Below, in pieces: positions 36,748 to 45,529 of a DNA stretch of 58,168 nucleotides (positions are counted from its first letter, which is position 1; each line of letters begins with the position of its first letter). The DNA lies in NCBI GenBank assembly GCA_012513515.1, contig JAAZCA010000006.1, forward strand, positions 1 through 58,168, in the 5' to 3' direction. The notes under the pieces are model-generated. The model had not been told where the DNA came from, made no database searches, and saw only the letters and a list, made by a program, of their open reading frames with translations. The position numbers and the translations under genes were made by a program. The stretch is from Myxococcales bacterium. Lineage in GTDB: Bacteria; UBA10199; 2-02-FULL-44-16; JAAZCA01.

Positions 36748-37365
36748 ATGACAAATAGAATCCCGCTGAATATGCCCAACATGATAACGCTAGGCAGGCT
36801 GGCTGCCGTTCCAGCGCTGATTTTCATAATGATATTCATGGATGACTCTTCTCCGAATATATCCTTAAATAAAACCCTCTCCTTCCTCTCGGCGTTTTTA
36901 TTCGTTATAGCCATGAGCTCGGATATGATAGACGGATACTTGGCCAGGAAATATAACCTCATCACCATTTTTGGGAAGTTCATGGATCCCCTGGCGGACA
37001 AGATGCTTTTCATAGTTGCCATGATAATGATGATCGGGCTCGATCGTATTCCGGCGTGGATCGTCGCGCTCTTTTTTATGCGTGAGGTTGCGGTTACTTC
37101 ACTTCGGGCTATTGCATCCAATGAGGGGGTGGTCATATCCGCCAGCCATTGGGGAAAATATAAATCTGCCTTTGTATCCTCTGCCACAGTCGGAATGCTT
37201 CTGCATTATCCCTTTTTTGGTGTGAACTGGAAATTGATAGGATGGGCTCTTTTAGTCCCTTCTTTCATATTTTCGATGGCCTCCGGGCTGCACTACGCGA
37301 TCGGCTTCTTCAGATCTGTTCCTTCGGCTGGCGAAGTTCTTGACAAGGGTTCTCCATCTGTGTAG
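36748..37365 (+). CDS. pgsA: CDP-diacylglycerol–glycerol-3-phosphate 3-phosphatidyltransferase
   Basis: An inner-membrane enzyme making phosphatidylglycerol phosphate, the precursor of phosphatidylglycerol and cardiolipin. The 205-residue protein begins [18 protein letters not shown] as in PgsA. It carries the CDP-alcohol phosphotransferase motif D-G-x2-A-R-x8-G-x3-D-x3-D (from DGYLARKYN to FMDPLADK), with several membrane helices. Open frame continues upstream to 36661, overlapping nadB, but the family start fits 36748. It is followed by tRNA-Gly. Confidence 0.93.
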   Translation: MTNRIPLNMPNMITLGRLAAVPALIFIMIFMDDSSPNISLNKTLSFLSAFLFVIAMSSDMIDGYLARKYNLITIFGKFMDPLADKMLFIVAMIMMIGLDRIPAWIVALFFMREVAVTSLRAIASNEGVVISASHWGKYKSAFVSSATVGMLLHYPFFGVNWKLIGWALLVPSFIFSMASGLHYAIGFFRSVPSAGEVLDKGSPSV

Positions 37366-37383
37366 TTAGCGCGGTTCGGCCAC

Positions 37384-37402
37384 CGGCGACGCAAGGTCGC
37401 CG
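37384..37402. other. Hairpin between pgsA and tRNA-Gly
   Basis: A perfect 7-bp stem CGGCGAC / GTCGCCG with loop GCAAG, starting 19 bases after the pgsA stop. There is no T run. It could act as a weak terminator or mark a processing site for the tRNA transcript. Confidence 0.4.
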
Positions 37403-37421
37403 CTGACGTAACGGAATCTAC

Positions 37422-37496
37422 GCGGGAGTAGCTCAGTGGTAGAGCGTCACGTTGCCAACGTGAATGTCGCGAGTTCAACCCTCGTCTCCCGCTCCA
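37422..37496 (+). tRNA. tRNA-Gly (anticodon GCC)
   Basis: A complete cloverleaf. The acceptor GCGGGAG pairs with CTCCCGC, followed by the D arm GCTC…GAGC. The anticodon stem TCACG/CGTGA has loop TTGCCAA with GCC at 37454-37456. The T arm is GCGAG/CTCGT with loop TTCAACC. The discriminator is T93, and the CCA end is encoded (37494-37496). Confidence 0.96.
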
Positions 37497-37501
37497 TTGA
37501 G

Positions 37502-37535
37502 AGGCCTCCAAAAATGGGGGCCTTTTGTTTTTCCT
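37502..37535 (+). terminator. Rho-independent terminator after tRNA-Gly
   Basis: An 8-bp stem AGGCCTCC / GGGGGCCT (one T-G pair) with loop AAAAAT, followed by TTTTGTTTTTC. It lies 5 bases after the tRNA CCA. Confidence 0.85.
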
Positions 37536-37647
37536 GGTTTTTCATGCCCTATCTCCTGAACTTTTTTCAGATGCCTCCCTTTTCCTTTTTCTGGTTTCAA
37601 GCTCGACTCTATGCTAAAAGACAAGGGTCCAAGACCTAGGGGGCAGG

Positions 37648-39372
37648 TTGGATAAAGTCGATTTTCTTTTTATCAATGTCAGCATTGGCACTTTGCCGCT
37701 AAAGGCGAGCAGCAAGATACCTCCGCTTGGAGTGCTTTCAATAGCGTCATTTTTAGAAGATAGCGGTTACCGTTCCAGGGTTGTTGACACAGCCCGTCCG
37801 TTTTTTAGCATCTCATGGCTTAAGGATTATCTCGCTTCAACGACCCCTCGATACATCGGATTTACCCTTTATACGGATTATCTGCACAGCATTAAGAGGC
37901 TCATCTCTATAATCAGAAACGTTTCGCCAGCATCGATTCTGGTTTGCGGAGGCCCCCATGCAAGTATCTGTGATAAATCGACCCTATCCGAGCTTGATGT
38001 GGAAATAGTGGTAAGGGGGAATGGGGAGGTTCCATCCCTTGAGCTCCTATCGGGAAAGCGACTTTCGGAAATAGCGGGGATCTCATACCTTATCAAAGGG
38101 TCGTATCAAAGAAATCCCGATTCGCCATCCCATTCACTGGATACATTTCCATCTCCGGATCTGTCCCTGATCGAACCGGATTCAGCATTTGAATATCTCC
38201 CTGCCATCGCACCTGAAAGGGGGTGCACTTTCAGGTGTTCATTTTGTGCAGCTGGAACGCTTTCTCCAAAGGTACTTTTCAGGTCGATGAATCTGCTCGA
38301 GAAAGATATCCTTAAATTGTTGCCCATGTGTGAAAGTAAAATTTTAGTCCTTGTCGGCGATACATTCACCGTCAATCCTTCGAGGGTTCTAGAATTCTGC
38401 AACATGATCAAAAAAATCGGCGGCGGCAAAAAGTTCATTTGGTATGCGGAAGGGAATGTCAATTCCATCAGGGAAAATCCGGAAATCCTCTCCGCGATGT
38501 ACGACTCCGGACTGAGGTTTCTCCAATTTGCTCTCGAATCTGGAGTTCCATCAGTCTTGAAGGCCTACAACAAGGAGGTCGATCTGGATTATGCGATAGA
38601 CCTCGTTCGTGAATGTGCTCGTCTGGGTATTTTTATACATATTAACTTCATCGTTGGTGGGCCTTTCGAGAGTGATGAGACTATTTCCAGGACAAAGGCC
38701 TACGCCAGAAAATTGATCGCTGCCGGCAATGGATATCTCAATATGCTTTTTCCATATCTCACGCCTTTGCCAGGGACTGATATTTTTGACAATCCAGAAA
38801 AATATGGTCTAAAGATTTTGGATAGAGATCTGCTTTCCTCATTCGCGTTCAACAATGCTGTCGTGGAAAGCGCTGCTTTGTCGCGCGGTGAAATCATATG
38901 GCATAGGTTTAATATAATGCTCGATCTGCTTGGAGAGACATTTGCCATGATGAAATTGCCAGATCCTCTTCGCAATGAGAGGTGTGTTCAGGCTTCATTG
39001 CTTGCTGGGAATTTCCATCCTGCTGTAGTTGCAGATAACTATATCGACTGGAATGACTACTTCGTTTCCGGATGGAAGGGGGTTTTTGCCAAACTGCCAG
39101 AGTATCATCAGTTTTTAGATTCAGCTAAGGAACCATTTGAGCAACTGATTCCAATAAGAACCAGTGCGGTGGTCGTGAACCTCGATGGCAATATCGACTT
39201 TCCCCATGTTGCCGATGATCTTTCCCCGATTCAGAGCAGAGTTTTGGACTTAAGCGCAGGAAAACTCACTGCCGAAGAGATTGCTTCCCGGCTCGGTGAG
39301 AGTTTTTCGGCCGTCAAGGATGCGCTAATAGCTCTGGAAAAGATCGGCGCAATTATCTACGGATCTTTTTGA
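37648..39372 (+). CDS. Cobalamin-binding-type radical SAM protein with C-terminal PqqD-like domain
   Basis: A 574-residue protein with three parts. Residues 1-150 have the Rossmann-like layout of B12-binding radical SAM proteins (PPLGVLSIASFLEDSGYRSRVVD, YIGFTLYT, ILVCGGPHAS). The radical SAM domain has the cluster motif Cx3Cx2C at C193, C197 and C200 (GCTFRCSFC), preceded by APER. The C-terminal 60 residues (LSPIQSRVLDLSAGKLTAEEIASRLG) look like a PqqD-type or winged-helix domain. The DxHxxG cobalamin ligand motif is not obvious. The start is TTG with AGGGGGCAGG in front. It is separated by 15 bases from the aminotransferase gene, so the two form an operon. The substrate is unknown. Confidence 0.82.
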   Translation: MDKVDFLFINVSIGTLPLKASSKIPPLGVLSIASFLEDSGYRSRVVDTARPFFSISWLKDYLASTTPRYIGFTLYTDYLHSIKRLISIIRNVSPASILVCGGPHASICDKSTLSELDVEIVVRGNGEVPSLELLSGKRLSEIAGISYLIKGSYQRNPDSPSHSLDTFPSPDLSLIEPDSAFEYLPAIAPERGCTFRCSFCAAGTLSPKVLFRSMNLLEKDILKLLPMCESKILVLVGDTFTVNPSRVLEFCNMIKKIGGGKKFIWYAEGNVNSIRENPEILSAMYDSGLRFLQFALESGVPSVLKAYNKEVDLDYAIDLVRECARLGIFIHINFIVGGPFESDETISRTKAYARKLIAAGNGYLNMLFPYLTPLPGTDIFDNPEKYGLKILDRDLLSSFAFNNAVVESAALSRGEIIWHRFNIMLDLLGETFAMMKLPDPLRNERCVQASLLAGNFHPAVVADNYIDWNDYFVSGWKGVFAKLPEYHQFLDSAKEPFEQLIPIRTSAVVVNLDGNIDFPHVADDLSPIQSRVLDLSAGKLTAEEIASRLGESFSAVKDALIALEKIGAIIYGSF

Positions 39373-39387
39373 TGCAGAGGATTTAAT

Positions 39388-40650
39388 ATGAAAAATTACA
39401 CTCCATTCAAGCCGTTCCTGAAAAGTCCCGAGGGGCTTTCTAAATTCATGATCAAGCAGCTTCTTTCGAGGTACGAGCGTGGAGTGGGTGGCGTTCCCTC
39501 CGAAATTGCATCCGTGATCAAGCTTCTGTGCGATGATGCTTCTTTGCCCCACATCTCCTACATCCATACCAAAGGCGGTGCGGTAAAAAAACTCGCCGAT
39601 ATTTTTATCTCCTATCTTTCCGACTCCTCCTCCGAATCGGAGCTCTCAACCTCCTTCATGAAGATAAATGGCTGGGATGAGATCCCATTTTATGCCGCCG
39701 GACTCGCCTCTGCTACTTCCGCGCTCTATCTTGCTCTCCTCGAGGCCGGAGCTAAGGGAGGAGAGGTCATAACAACATCATTCAACTACGTAGGCGTAAT
39801 CAACGCCATATACATGTCCGGAGCGACGCCGGTATTTATAGATGTGGATTCCGATCACTGGATGATGGACCCAAACCTTTTGGAATCGGCCATCAATAAT
39901 AATACCAGGGCTATCGTTCTTACCCACTTGAATCAATTTGCCGATCTTTCTCCATATCTCGAACTGTATGAGCGCAAGGGCTTGGAAATTCCGTTTATAC
40001 AGGATGCCTCCGTAGCGATGGGCTCTAAGAATGGAGGCCTTCATCCTGGAATCTTGAATCTGGGGGTAGGGGGGGCGACCATCTTTAGTCTGGCTACATC
40101 GAAAGTTCTCACCGGGCTTGGCGGCGCTCTCATGGTTTCCAATGATGAGAGCTTTTTGCACCGCATCCTTACGATGGCATATCAGGGAATAGACTTGACG
40201 GGCGGAGCTGGAATTCTCTTAGCGGGCGGCAATTTTAAAATGAACGATATCAACGCTGCTATAGCGATCGAGCAGTTAAGGCGCGCAAAGGAGATATTTG
40301 GCAGGAGGAGAAGGTTAAAGGAATTCTACGATCTGGAGCTCGCGGATTTGGAAGAGTCCGGAAAATTAAAGATGCAGAGCTGTTCCGGCGAACCAGTGGT
40401 TACACATTATCCCATCAAGGTTGCGAAACGCGACAGTCTCGCTGCCAAAATGGCTGCAGACGGCATCATCCTATCCCGTTGGCATGCATGTCATATGGAG
40501 GAATTTTGTCGGGTTAATTCCGCAAAGGCCGGATCAGGGTTGCCCGTGACTGAAGACCTCCAGGAGAGGCTGACCTTTCTTCCATTTTACGCTGATCTCA
40601 CGGAATCCGACATTAAGTTCATAGCTGAAAATCTGAAGGGGAAGCTTTAA
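39388..40650 (+). CDS. DegT/DnrJ/EryC1-type PLP aminotransferase
   Basis: A 420-residue PLP enzyme of the family that aminates keto sugars and other ketones. The PLP-contacting aspartate is D206 (QDASVAMGS), and the Schiff-base lysine is K239 (ATSKVLTGLGGALM). The substrate-loop region holds GGNFKMNDINAAIAIEQL. The N-terminal ~95 residues before the conserved fold (FKPFLKSPEGLSKFMIKQLL) are longer than in typical sugar aminotransferases. AGAGGA precedes the ATG. There is no nucleotide-sugar or O-antigen gene nearby. It converges on the aldolase–dehydrogenase gene with a single base between stops. Confidence 0.88.
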   Translation: MKNYTPFKPFLKSPEGLSKFMIKQLLSRYERGVGGVPSEIASVIKLLCDDASLPHISYIHTKGGAVKKLADIFISYLSDSSSESELSTSFMKINGWDEIPFYAAGLASATSALYLALLEAGAKGGEVITTSFNYVGVINAIYMSGATPVFIDVDSDHWMMDPNLLESAINNNTRAIVLTHLNQFADLSPYLELYERKGLEIPFIQDASVAMGSKNGGLHPGILNLGVGGATIFSLATSKVLTGLGGALMVSNDESFLHRILTMAYQGIDLTGGAGILLAGGNFKMNDINAAIAIEQLRRAKEIFGRRRRLKEFYDLELADLEESGKLKMQSCSGEPVVTHYPIKVAKRDSLAAKMAADGIILSRWHACHMEEFCRVNSAKAGSGLPVTEDLQERLTFLPFYADLTESDIKFIAENLKGKL

Positions 40651-40651
40651 T

Positions 40652-42742
40652 TCAGTATCCTTTTTTAAAATCCATTTCACCCAGAAGAGTTTCGCCCTTT
40701 TGGTAGAGGTCCAAGTTCAAGGCGAATCTCGCCATCGTCCGGGGCCAGTACATGTTGCTCCAAGCTGAGATGTGAGGCGTTATTATTATATTGGGGGCTT
40801 TGTAGAGTTTTGACCATCGAGAGAGAGGCTCCCTTTGAAAGACGTCGCAGGCGGCACCGCCTATCTTGCCTCTTTTCAGGGCATCATATAGCGCATCCTC
40901 GTCGACGAGCTCTCCGTGGGCAATATTGATAAGGCATGCGTGTTTTTGCATCATCTCGAATTCGGCAGCCCCCATCATTCCACGTGTGAGATCCGTCGAG
41001 GGGGTCGCGAGAACTACATAATCGGCTATCTTTATGGCTTCGTGGAATCTGTTGAATGGAACCTGCTCATCCACTGCATCGCTTTTTTCAGTTTCATCCC
41101 TCGTGATTCCAAGCACGGCCATTCCGAGCGCTCGGCAAAGTAGTGCCAGTGCGGTGCCGACTCCTCCCACGCCGACTATCGCTACGGTAGATTGCATCAG
41201 TTCCCGGGAAGGTGGAGAGGCGTGATAGATTTCGCGTGTGGCGAAGCGTTTTTTACCTTGGAGGAGTATTGAGTCGCGTATTTTTCTCGATAGGGAGAGC
41301 ATCATCCCGAGAGCAGTTTCTGCAATTGGAACGGCGTGAAGTCCCTTTGGCATGCTGATTTTTATTCCACGTTCCACCGCTTTTTGAGGGACTTTCGAAA
41401 TAGCTATGGTAGAAACCGAGTGGTACCACCTGAGATTTTTTGCCTTTTCAAGGATCTCGTCGGTCAGTTCATGTGAAAATAAAATCTCAGCCTCCTCAAT
41501 CCTTGAAATATTCCTCTGCGCAAAATTGCCGAATGTGAACTCCATATTTTTATGCTCATCACGCACCCAGTCAAGGAGCTCTTGAGGGGGGTCGATTGAA
41601 GGGTTGTCATATTTTATTGGAGCCAGCACCAAGGGGCGCTTTTTCCCTCCGGGTCTCAGAAAACCCTTGAGTACGCCGGATGTTTTTACGCTCGCGAACT
41701 GTTGCTGGCGGAGTTCCCTTAGGCGCTCCTCACCGATTCCCAGCTCCGATAGCGCCTTGTATGTCGCATCGGCGCTGACTTCGGTTAGATCAGGGTTCTT
41801 TCCGAGCATCCGTATCAGATCTAAAAATTCCACGCCGCTTTTTTCTGCGATATCTTTATAGAAGTGGAGTGGATAGAGGTCTATGTTGGAATCCGCCGTC
41901 ATCACGTCTATGGAATCGATGCCTTGATGGCGAGGCAGGATAGGGGCTATTATCGCATCGGCTGCAGCGACTAGGTTCTCAAGTTTTATTCCATCAGCGA
42001 ATCCTTTGCGTTTCAGGAGAGAGACGAGGATCTCCATCTGGGCATTTCCTCCCGCGCGACCTATTCCTTTCAGACTGGCATCCAACATGGATGCGCCGGC
42101 ATCGACCGCCGCCAGGGAGTTCGCTACGGCCATCGCGAGGTTGTTGTGTCCGTGGAAACCGATTCTTATACGAATGGAATTCCTCAGACGGGATATTATC
42201 TCCGATATCTGATCGGGAAGAAAATGCCCGGTCGTATCGACTAGATAGAGGGCATCGATTCCCATTTGCTCCACCTTTTTGGCCGCCTCGATGATTTTTT
42301 CGATCGGGCGCCTGGATGAGCGCATGAGCTGAAAAAACATCTCGATGTCGGAGCGAGCCCCCCTTATGTATTTCACCTGCTCTTCAACCGACTCAGGGCT
42401 GTCCACGTTGGCAGCGACTCTTATGAAGTCGACCTTTTCTATTACTGCGTCAATATCCGAGAAGGAGGTGATAGCCGCCCCCCCTCCTATGACTCCAATT
42501 TTGATATTTTGAGCAGCCGATTTTGCTGCACTTACGTACTCCTCATCGCTTGCGGCTGCCTCTAGCCCTGGGATTCTGCCCGCCCCCAAGCCACAACCAT
42601 GGCTGACCTCCATGTATTGGATCCCTGCCTCTTCGAGTTCTTGCGCGAGTGCAGCAACCTGATCCGGGGTGTACTTGTAATGAAGCAGGTAACTTCCATC
42701 CCGAACGGTCACATCCATAAGGGAAATATCTTTATTATTCAT
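40652..42742 (-). CDS. Fusion of DmpG-like aldolase and D-2-hydroxyacid dehydrogenase
   Basis: A 696-residue bifunctional protein. Residues 1-~360 follow 4-hydroxy-2-oxovalerate aldolase (DmpG) of the HMG-CoA lyase-like TIM barrel: SLMDVTVRDGSY near 7-18, metal ligands FHGHNN with H197 and H199, and the C-terminal communication domain. The catalytic-base position of DmpG (His21) is Y18 here. Residues ~370-696 are a D-2-hydroxyacid dehydrogenase: NAD loop GVGGVG at 524-529, E638 and H657 of the catalytic set. The usual catalytic arginine is replaced by H609 (NIAHGELVDE). I start at ATG 42742 with AAGGAT upstream. The frame is open to ATG 42934, but that part is AT-rich and overlaps the likely rpsA promoter. 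Confidence 0.8.
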   Translation of the reverse strand: MNNKDISLMDVTVRDGSYLLHYKYTPDQVAALAQELEEAGIQYMEVSHGCGLGAGRIPGLEAAASDEEYVSAAKSAAQNIKIGVIGGGAAITSFSDIDAVIEKVDFIRVAANVDSPESVEEQVKYIRGARSDIEMFFQLMRSSRRPIEKIIEAAKKVEQMGIDALYLVDTTGHFLPDQISEIISRLRNSIRIRIGFHGHNNLAMAVANSLAAVDAGASMLDASLKGIGRAGGNAQMEILVSLLKRKGFADGIKLENLVAAADAIIAPILPRHQGIDSIDVMTADSNIDLYPLHFYKDIAEKSGVEFLDLIRMLGKNPDLTEVSADATYKALSELGIGEERLRELRQQQFASVKTSGVLKGFLRPGGKKRPLVLAPIKYDNPSIDPPQELLDWVRDEHKNMEFTFGNFAQRNISRIEEAEILFSHELTDEILEKAKNLRWYHSVSTIAISKVPQKAVERGIKISMPKGLHAVPIAETALGMMLSLSRKIRDSILLQGKKRFATREIYHASPPSRELMQSTVAIVGVGGVGTALALLCRALGMAVLGITRDETEKSDAVDEQVPFNRFHEAIKIADYVVLATPSTDLTRGMMGAAEFEMMQKHACLINIAHGELVDEDALYDALKRGKIGGAACDVFQREPLSRWSKLYKAPNIIITPHISAWSNMYWPRTMARFALNLDLYQKGETLLGEMDFKKGY

Positions 42743-42811
42743 ATAGTTATATCCTTGTTTTAAAATTTTCTCGAGCGGTTGTTTCAGGCCGCCTGATCCT
42801 ATAACTATATG
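42740..42811 (-). promoter_or_regulatory. Inverted repeat that could hide the aldolase–dehydrogenase start codon
   Basis: Perfect 12-bp arms at 42740-42751 and 42800-42811 (CATATAGTTATA / TATAACTATATG), 48 bases apart. On the minus-strand transcript the second arm contains the ATG at 42742 and the end of the AAGGATA ribosome-binding site, so pairing would block initiation. A smaller stem (TCAGG CGG CCTGA) lies in the loop. It could instead be a DNA operator. If translation starts at 42934 the repeat would be coding. Confidence 0.5.
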
Positions 42812-42912
42812 ATTTTTAACCATATGGCGAGCATTTTTAGATTCGATAAATTCTTTGATGATCGCTATCTGATTCATTCGCCGTGAAGGTACTGAGAAAT
42901 AACATAAATCCT

Positions 42913-42941
42913 TTGACAAAAGATTTTGTGGCATCTATGGT
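42913..42941 (+). promoter_or_regulatory. Sigma-70 promoter of rpsA
   Basis: TTGACA (42913-42918), a 17-base spacer and TATGGT (42936-42941), about 65 bases before the rpsA ATG. The -35 is perfect; the -10 is fair. Confidence 0.6.
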
Positions 42942-43005
42942 CCCGACCCAATTGAGGTGGACCAAAACACCTTAAAATTCAAAGGGAAAAGGGAGGTTTT
43001 ACAAG

Positions 43006-44586
43006 ATGAGTGCTGTAAGAATAGAGCCGACGGAGAAGCAGAGAAATACGGAGTTTGCAAGGTTGTTCGAGGAGCGTGCCAAGACGTTAAATTTGAAAGA
43101 GGGGGAGATCGTCAAAGGGAAGGTCGTGCGCATCACGCGCGACAACGTGATCGTCGATATCGGTTTTAAGTCCGAGGGCAGAATTCCAATTGAGGAGTTC
43201 AAGAACATTCACGGTGAAGTGACGGCGAGCCCGGGGGACGAGGTCTCCGTACTCCTTGAATCCGTTGAAAGCGACAATGGGATGATGGTCCTTTCCAAGG
43301 AGAGGGCGGATGCCATGCGCACATGGGACCGCCTGGTCGAGATATGCGATCAGAACGGCGACATAGAGGGGGTTGTCGTCGCCAAGGTGAAAGGCGGTCT
43401 TTCGGTCGATATCGGTGTGAAGGCCTTCCTCCCCGGTTCGCAGATAGACCTGAGGCCTGCACGCAACCTCGATAAGTACGTCGGCAACAGCTACAAGTTC
43501 AAAATAATCAAACTCAATAAGAGGCGCGGAAACGTCGTCCTCTCAAGAAAAATCATTCTTGAAAAGGAACGTGAATCTATGCGCGAAGCGACCTTAGCCA
43601 ACTTGGCTGAAGGTCAGGTTTTCGATGGAATCGTGAAAAATGTCACCGAGTATGGCGTGTTCGTCGATCTCGGAGGTATCGACGGACTTCTTCATGTCAC
43701 CGACATGACTTGGGGGCGCATCAATCACCCTTCCGAGATGTTCTCAGTCGGTGATGACATAAGAGTTGTCGTGTTGAAGTTCGATGCGGAATCCGGAAAG
43801 GTCAGCCTTGGTCTGAAACAGCTTCAGCCCGATCCGTGGCAAAATGTTGAAGAGAGATATCCGGTTGGTTCCAGAGTTTCCGGCAAGGTCGTGAGCCTTA
43901 CCGATTATGGCGCCTTCGTTCAACTTCAGGACGGTGTAGAGGGGCTCATTCACGTTTCCGAGATGAGCTGGACGAAGAAGGTGAAGCACCCCTCCAAGGT
44001 TCTCTCCGTAGGCGATGCGGTTGATGCGATAGTCCTAGATGTTGACTTGGAAAATAAGAGGATCTCCCTCGGCCTCAAGCAGATAGAGGCGAATCCTTGG
44101 GAAAATCTCGAGGAGAGGTACCCCCTCGGCACAAAGCTGAAGGGGACAGTGAGGAATATCGCCGATTTTGGACTTTTTGTGGATGTCGGCGGGGATATCG
44201 ATGGGCTGGTTCATATTTCCGACCTTGCATGGGTTCAGAACTTCGCCCATCCCTCTGAAATTTTTAAGAAGGGGGATGAGGTGGAGGTTATCGTTCTCCA
44301 TATAGATCCAGAGAACGAACGCTTCTCGCTCGGCATGAAACAACTCATGGACGATCCATGGGATACCATCAACAAGACCTACCGTGAGGGCGACACGGTC
44401 AAAGGTACCGTCTCCGGTTTTTCGGGCGCGGGGCTCATAGTCGATCTTGGCGATGAGGTTGAAGGCCTCGTTCCTGAGAAACAGTACTCTGCCGATCTGA
44501 AGGAGGGGGACGAAGTCAGCGTAACGGTTAGAACGGCTGATCCCCGTGAAAGGCGTTTTGTCCTTTCGATCGATTCCGGCAATTGA
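43006..44586 (+). CDS. rpsA: 30S ribosomal protein S1
   Basis: A 526-residue protein with six S1 RNA-binding domains (about 30-100, 115-185, 200-270, 285-357, 372-445 and 458-524). S1 captures mRNA on the 30S subunit. The central domains show the usual GVFVDLGGIDGLLHVTDMTWGR, GAFVQLQDGVEGLIHVSEMSW and GLFVDVGGDIDGLVHISDLAW. The first two domains are more divergent, as expected for ribosome-binding S1 domains. GGGAGG precedes the ATG. It is followed by sppA and the IHF/HU gene, a common order. Confidence 0.95.
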   Translation: MSAVRIEPTEKQRNTEFARLFEERAKTLNLKEGEIVKGKVVRITRDNVIVDIGFKSEGRIPIEEFKNIHGEVTASPGDEVSVLLESVESDNGMMVLSKERADAMRTWDRLVEICDQNGDIEGVVVAKVKGGLSVDIGVKAFLPGSQIDLRPARNLDKYVGNSYKFKIIKLNKRRGNVVLSRKIILEKERESMREATLANLAEGQVFDGIVKNVTEYGVFVDLGGIDGLLHVTDMTWGRINHPSEMFSVGDDIRVVVLKFDAESGKVSLGLKQLQPDPWQNVEERYPVGSRVSGKVVSLTDYGAFVQLQDGVEGLIHVSEMSWTKKVKHPSKVLSVGDAVDAIVLDVDLENKRISLGLKQIEANPWENLEERYPLGTKLKGTVRNIADFGLFVDVGGDIDGLVHISDLAWVQNFAHPSEIFKKGDEVEVIVLHIDPENERFSLGMKQLMDDPWDTINKTYREGDTVKGTVSGFSGAGLIVDLGDEVEGLVPEKQYSADLKEGDEVSVTVRTADPRERRFVLSIDSGN

Positions 44587-44613
44587 ATAGACTAGTCTCC
44601 TTTGGGAGGGATG

Positions 44614-45516
44614 ATGCGCAGGACTTGGATTATTGCGGCCTTGCTTGGCAGTTCGATCCTTGCAATCGCCTTTCTCGCCGGGGTGTTTATGTATCTCGTC
44701 ACGGCCGAAGGGGGAGGGAAATCCCTCTTTTCGTCGGATCGTGGAATTGGAATTCTGAAGATAGAAGGCCCGATCCTCTCTTCCGACAGGGCGATAGAGG
44801 ATATAAAGGAGTTCGGGGAGAATAAGTCGGTTAAGGGAATTCTTCTCAGAGTTGATTCGCCTGGCGGAGCGGTTGCTGCATCGCAGGAGATTTACGAGGC
44901 GCTTCTTGATCTTTCACAGAAAAAGCCGGTGGTGGCATCGATGGGAAGCGTTGCGGCGAGCGGGGGGTATTACGTATCTCTTGCGGCTGATGAAATATGG
45001 GCTAACCCCGGAACTACCACCGGGTCGATAGGGGTCAGGCTCGAGCACGTGATGATCGGAGATCTTCTGGAGTGGATGAAGATCAAGCATGAGACTCTGA
45101 AAAGCGGGGCGCTGAAGGATTTGGTGCCGATGGACAGACCCATCAGCCCAGAGGCAAGAGAGATTCTCGAGAAGATGCTTGCGGAGATCCATGCCCAGTT
45201 CAAGGGAGCTGTTGCCGAGCGTAGAAAGCTCGATCTTCCGACGGTGGATAAAATCGCCGATGGAAGAATCTTTACCGGCGCAGCTGCCAAGGATCTCAAG
45301 CTCGTCGATGAGATCGGTGGGGTTGCCTCTGCTCTTAAAAGGCTTTCGCTCCTCGCAAAGATAGAAGGGGAACCGGAATTGATTTTTCCACGCAAGCGGG
45401 GCCGACTTATCGACCGTATTTTTACAGAGATAAAAAGCAGGATGTCGTCTTTGGCTATTGCAGATTATTGGCAACCGATGGTTATGATGAGAATGGACGG
45501 ACTGTCCGAACGATGA
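44614..45516 (+). CDS. sppA: Signal peptide peptidase SppA (S49 family)
   Basis: An inner-membrane-anchored serine protease that degrades cleaved signal peptides. The 300-residue short form has one N-terminal anchor (about 5-28), the fold GIGILKIEGPI and LLRVDSPGGAVAASQEIYE. The catalytic serine lies in MGSVAASGGYYVSLAAD and the general-base lysine in the KSGALKDL motif. I use ATG 44614 because GGGAGG (44604-44609) leaves 4 bases; the adjacent ATG at 44611 is too close and the TTG at 44602 precedes the site. It starts 27 bases after rpsA. Confidence 0.94.
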   Translation: MRRTWIIAALLGSSILAIAFLAGVFMYLVTAEGGGKSLFSSDRGIGILKIEGPILSSDRAIEDIKEFGENKSVKGILLRVDSPGGAVAASQEIYEALLDLSQKKPVVASMGSVAASGGYYVSLAADEIWANPGTTTGSIGVRLEHVMIGDLLEWMKIKHETLKSGALKDLVPMDRPISPEAREILEKMLAEIHAQFKGAVAERRKLDLPTVDKIADGRIFTGAAAKDLKLVDEIGGVASALKRLSLLAKIEGEPELIFPRKRGRLIDRIFTEIKSRMSSLAIADYWQPMVMMRMDGLSER

Positions 45517-45529
45517 AAGGGGGCTTCAG

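Noticed and set aside
37422-37496. tRNA-Gly as an integration site of a genomic island
   Set aside because: No repeated copy of the tRNA 3' end, integrase or phage gene is visible downstream.
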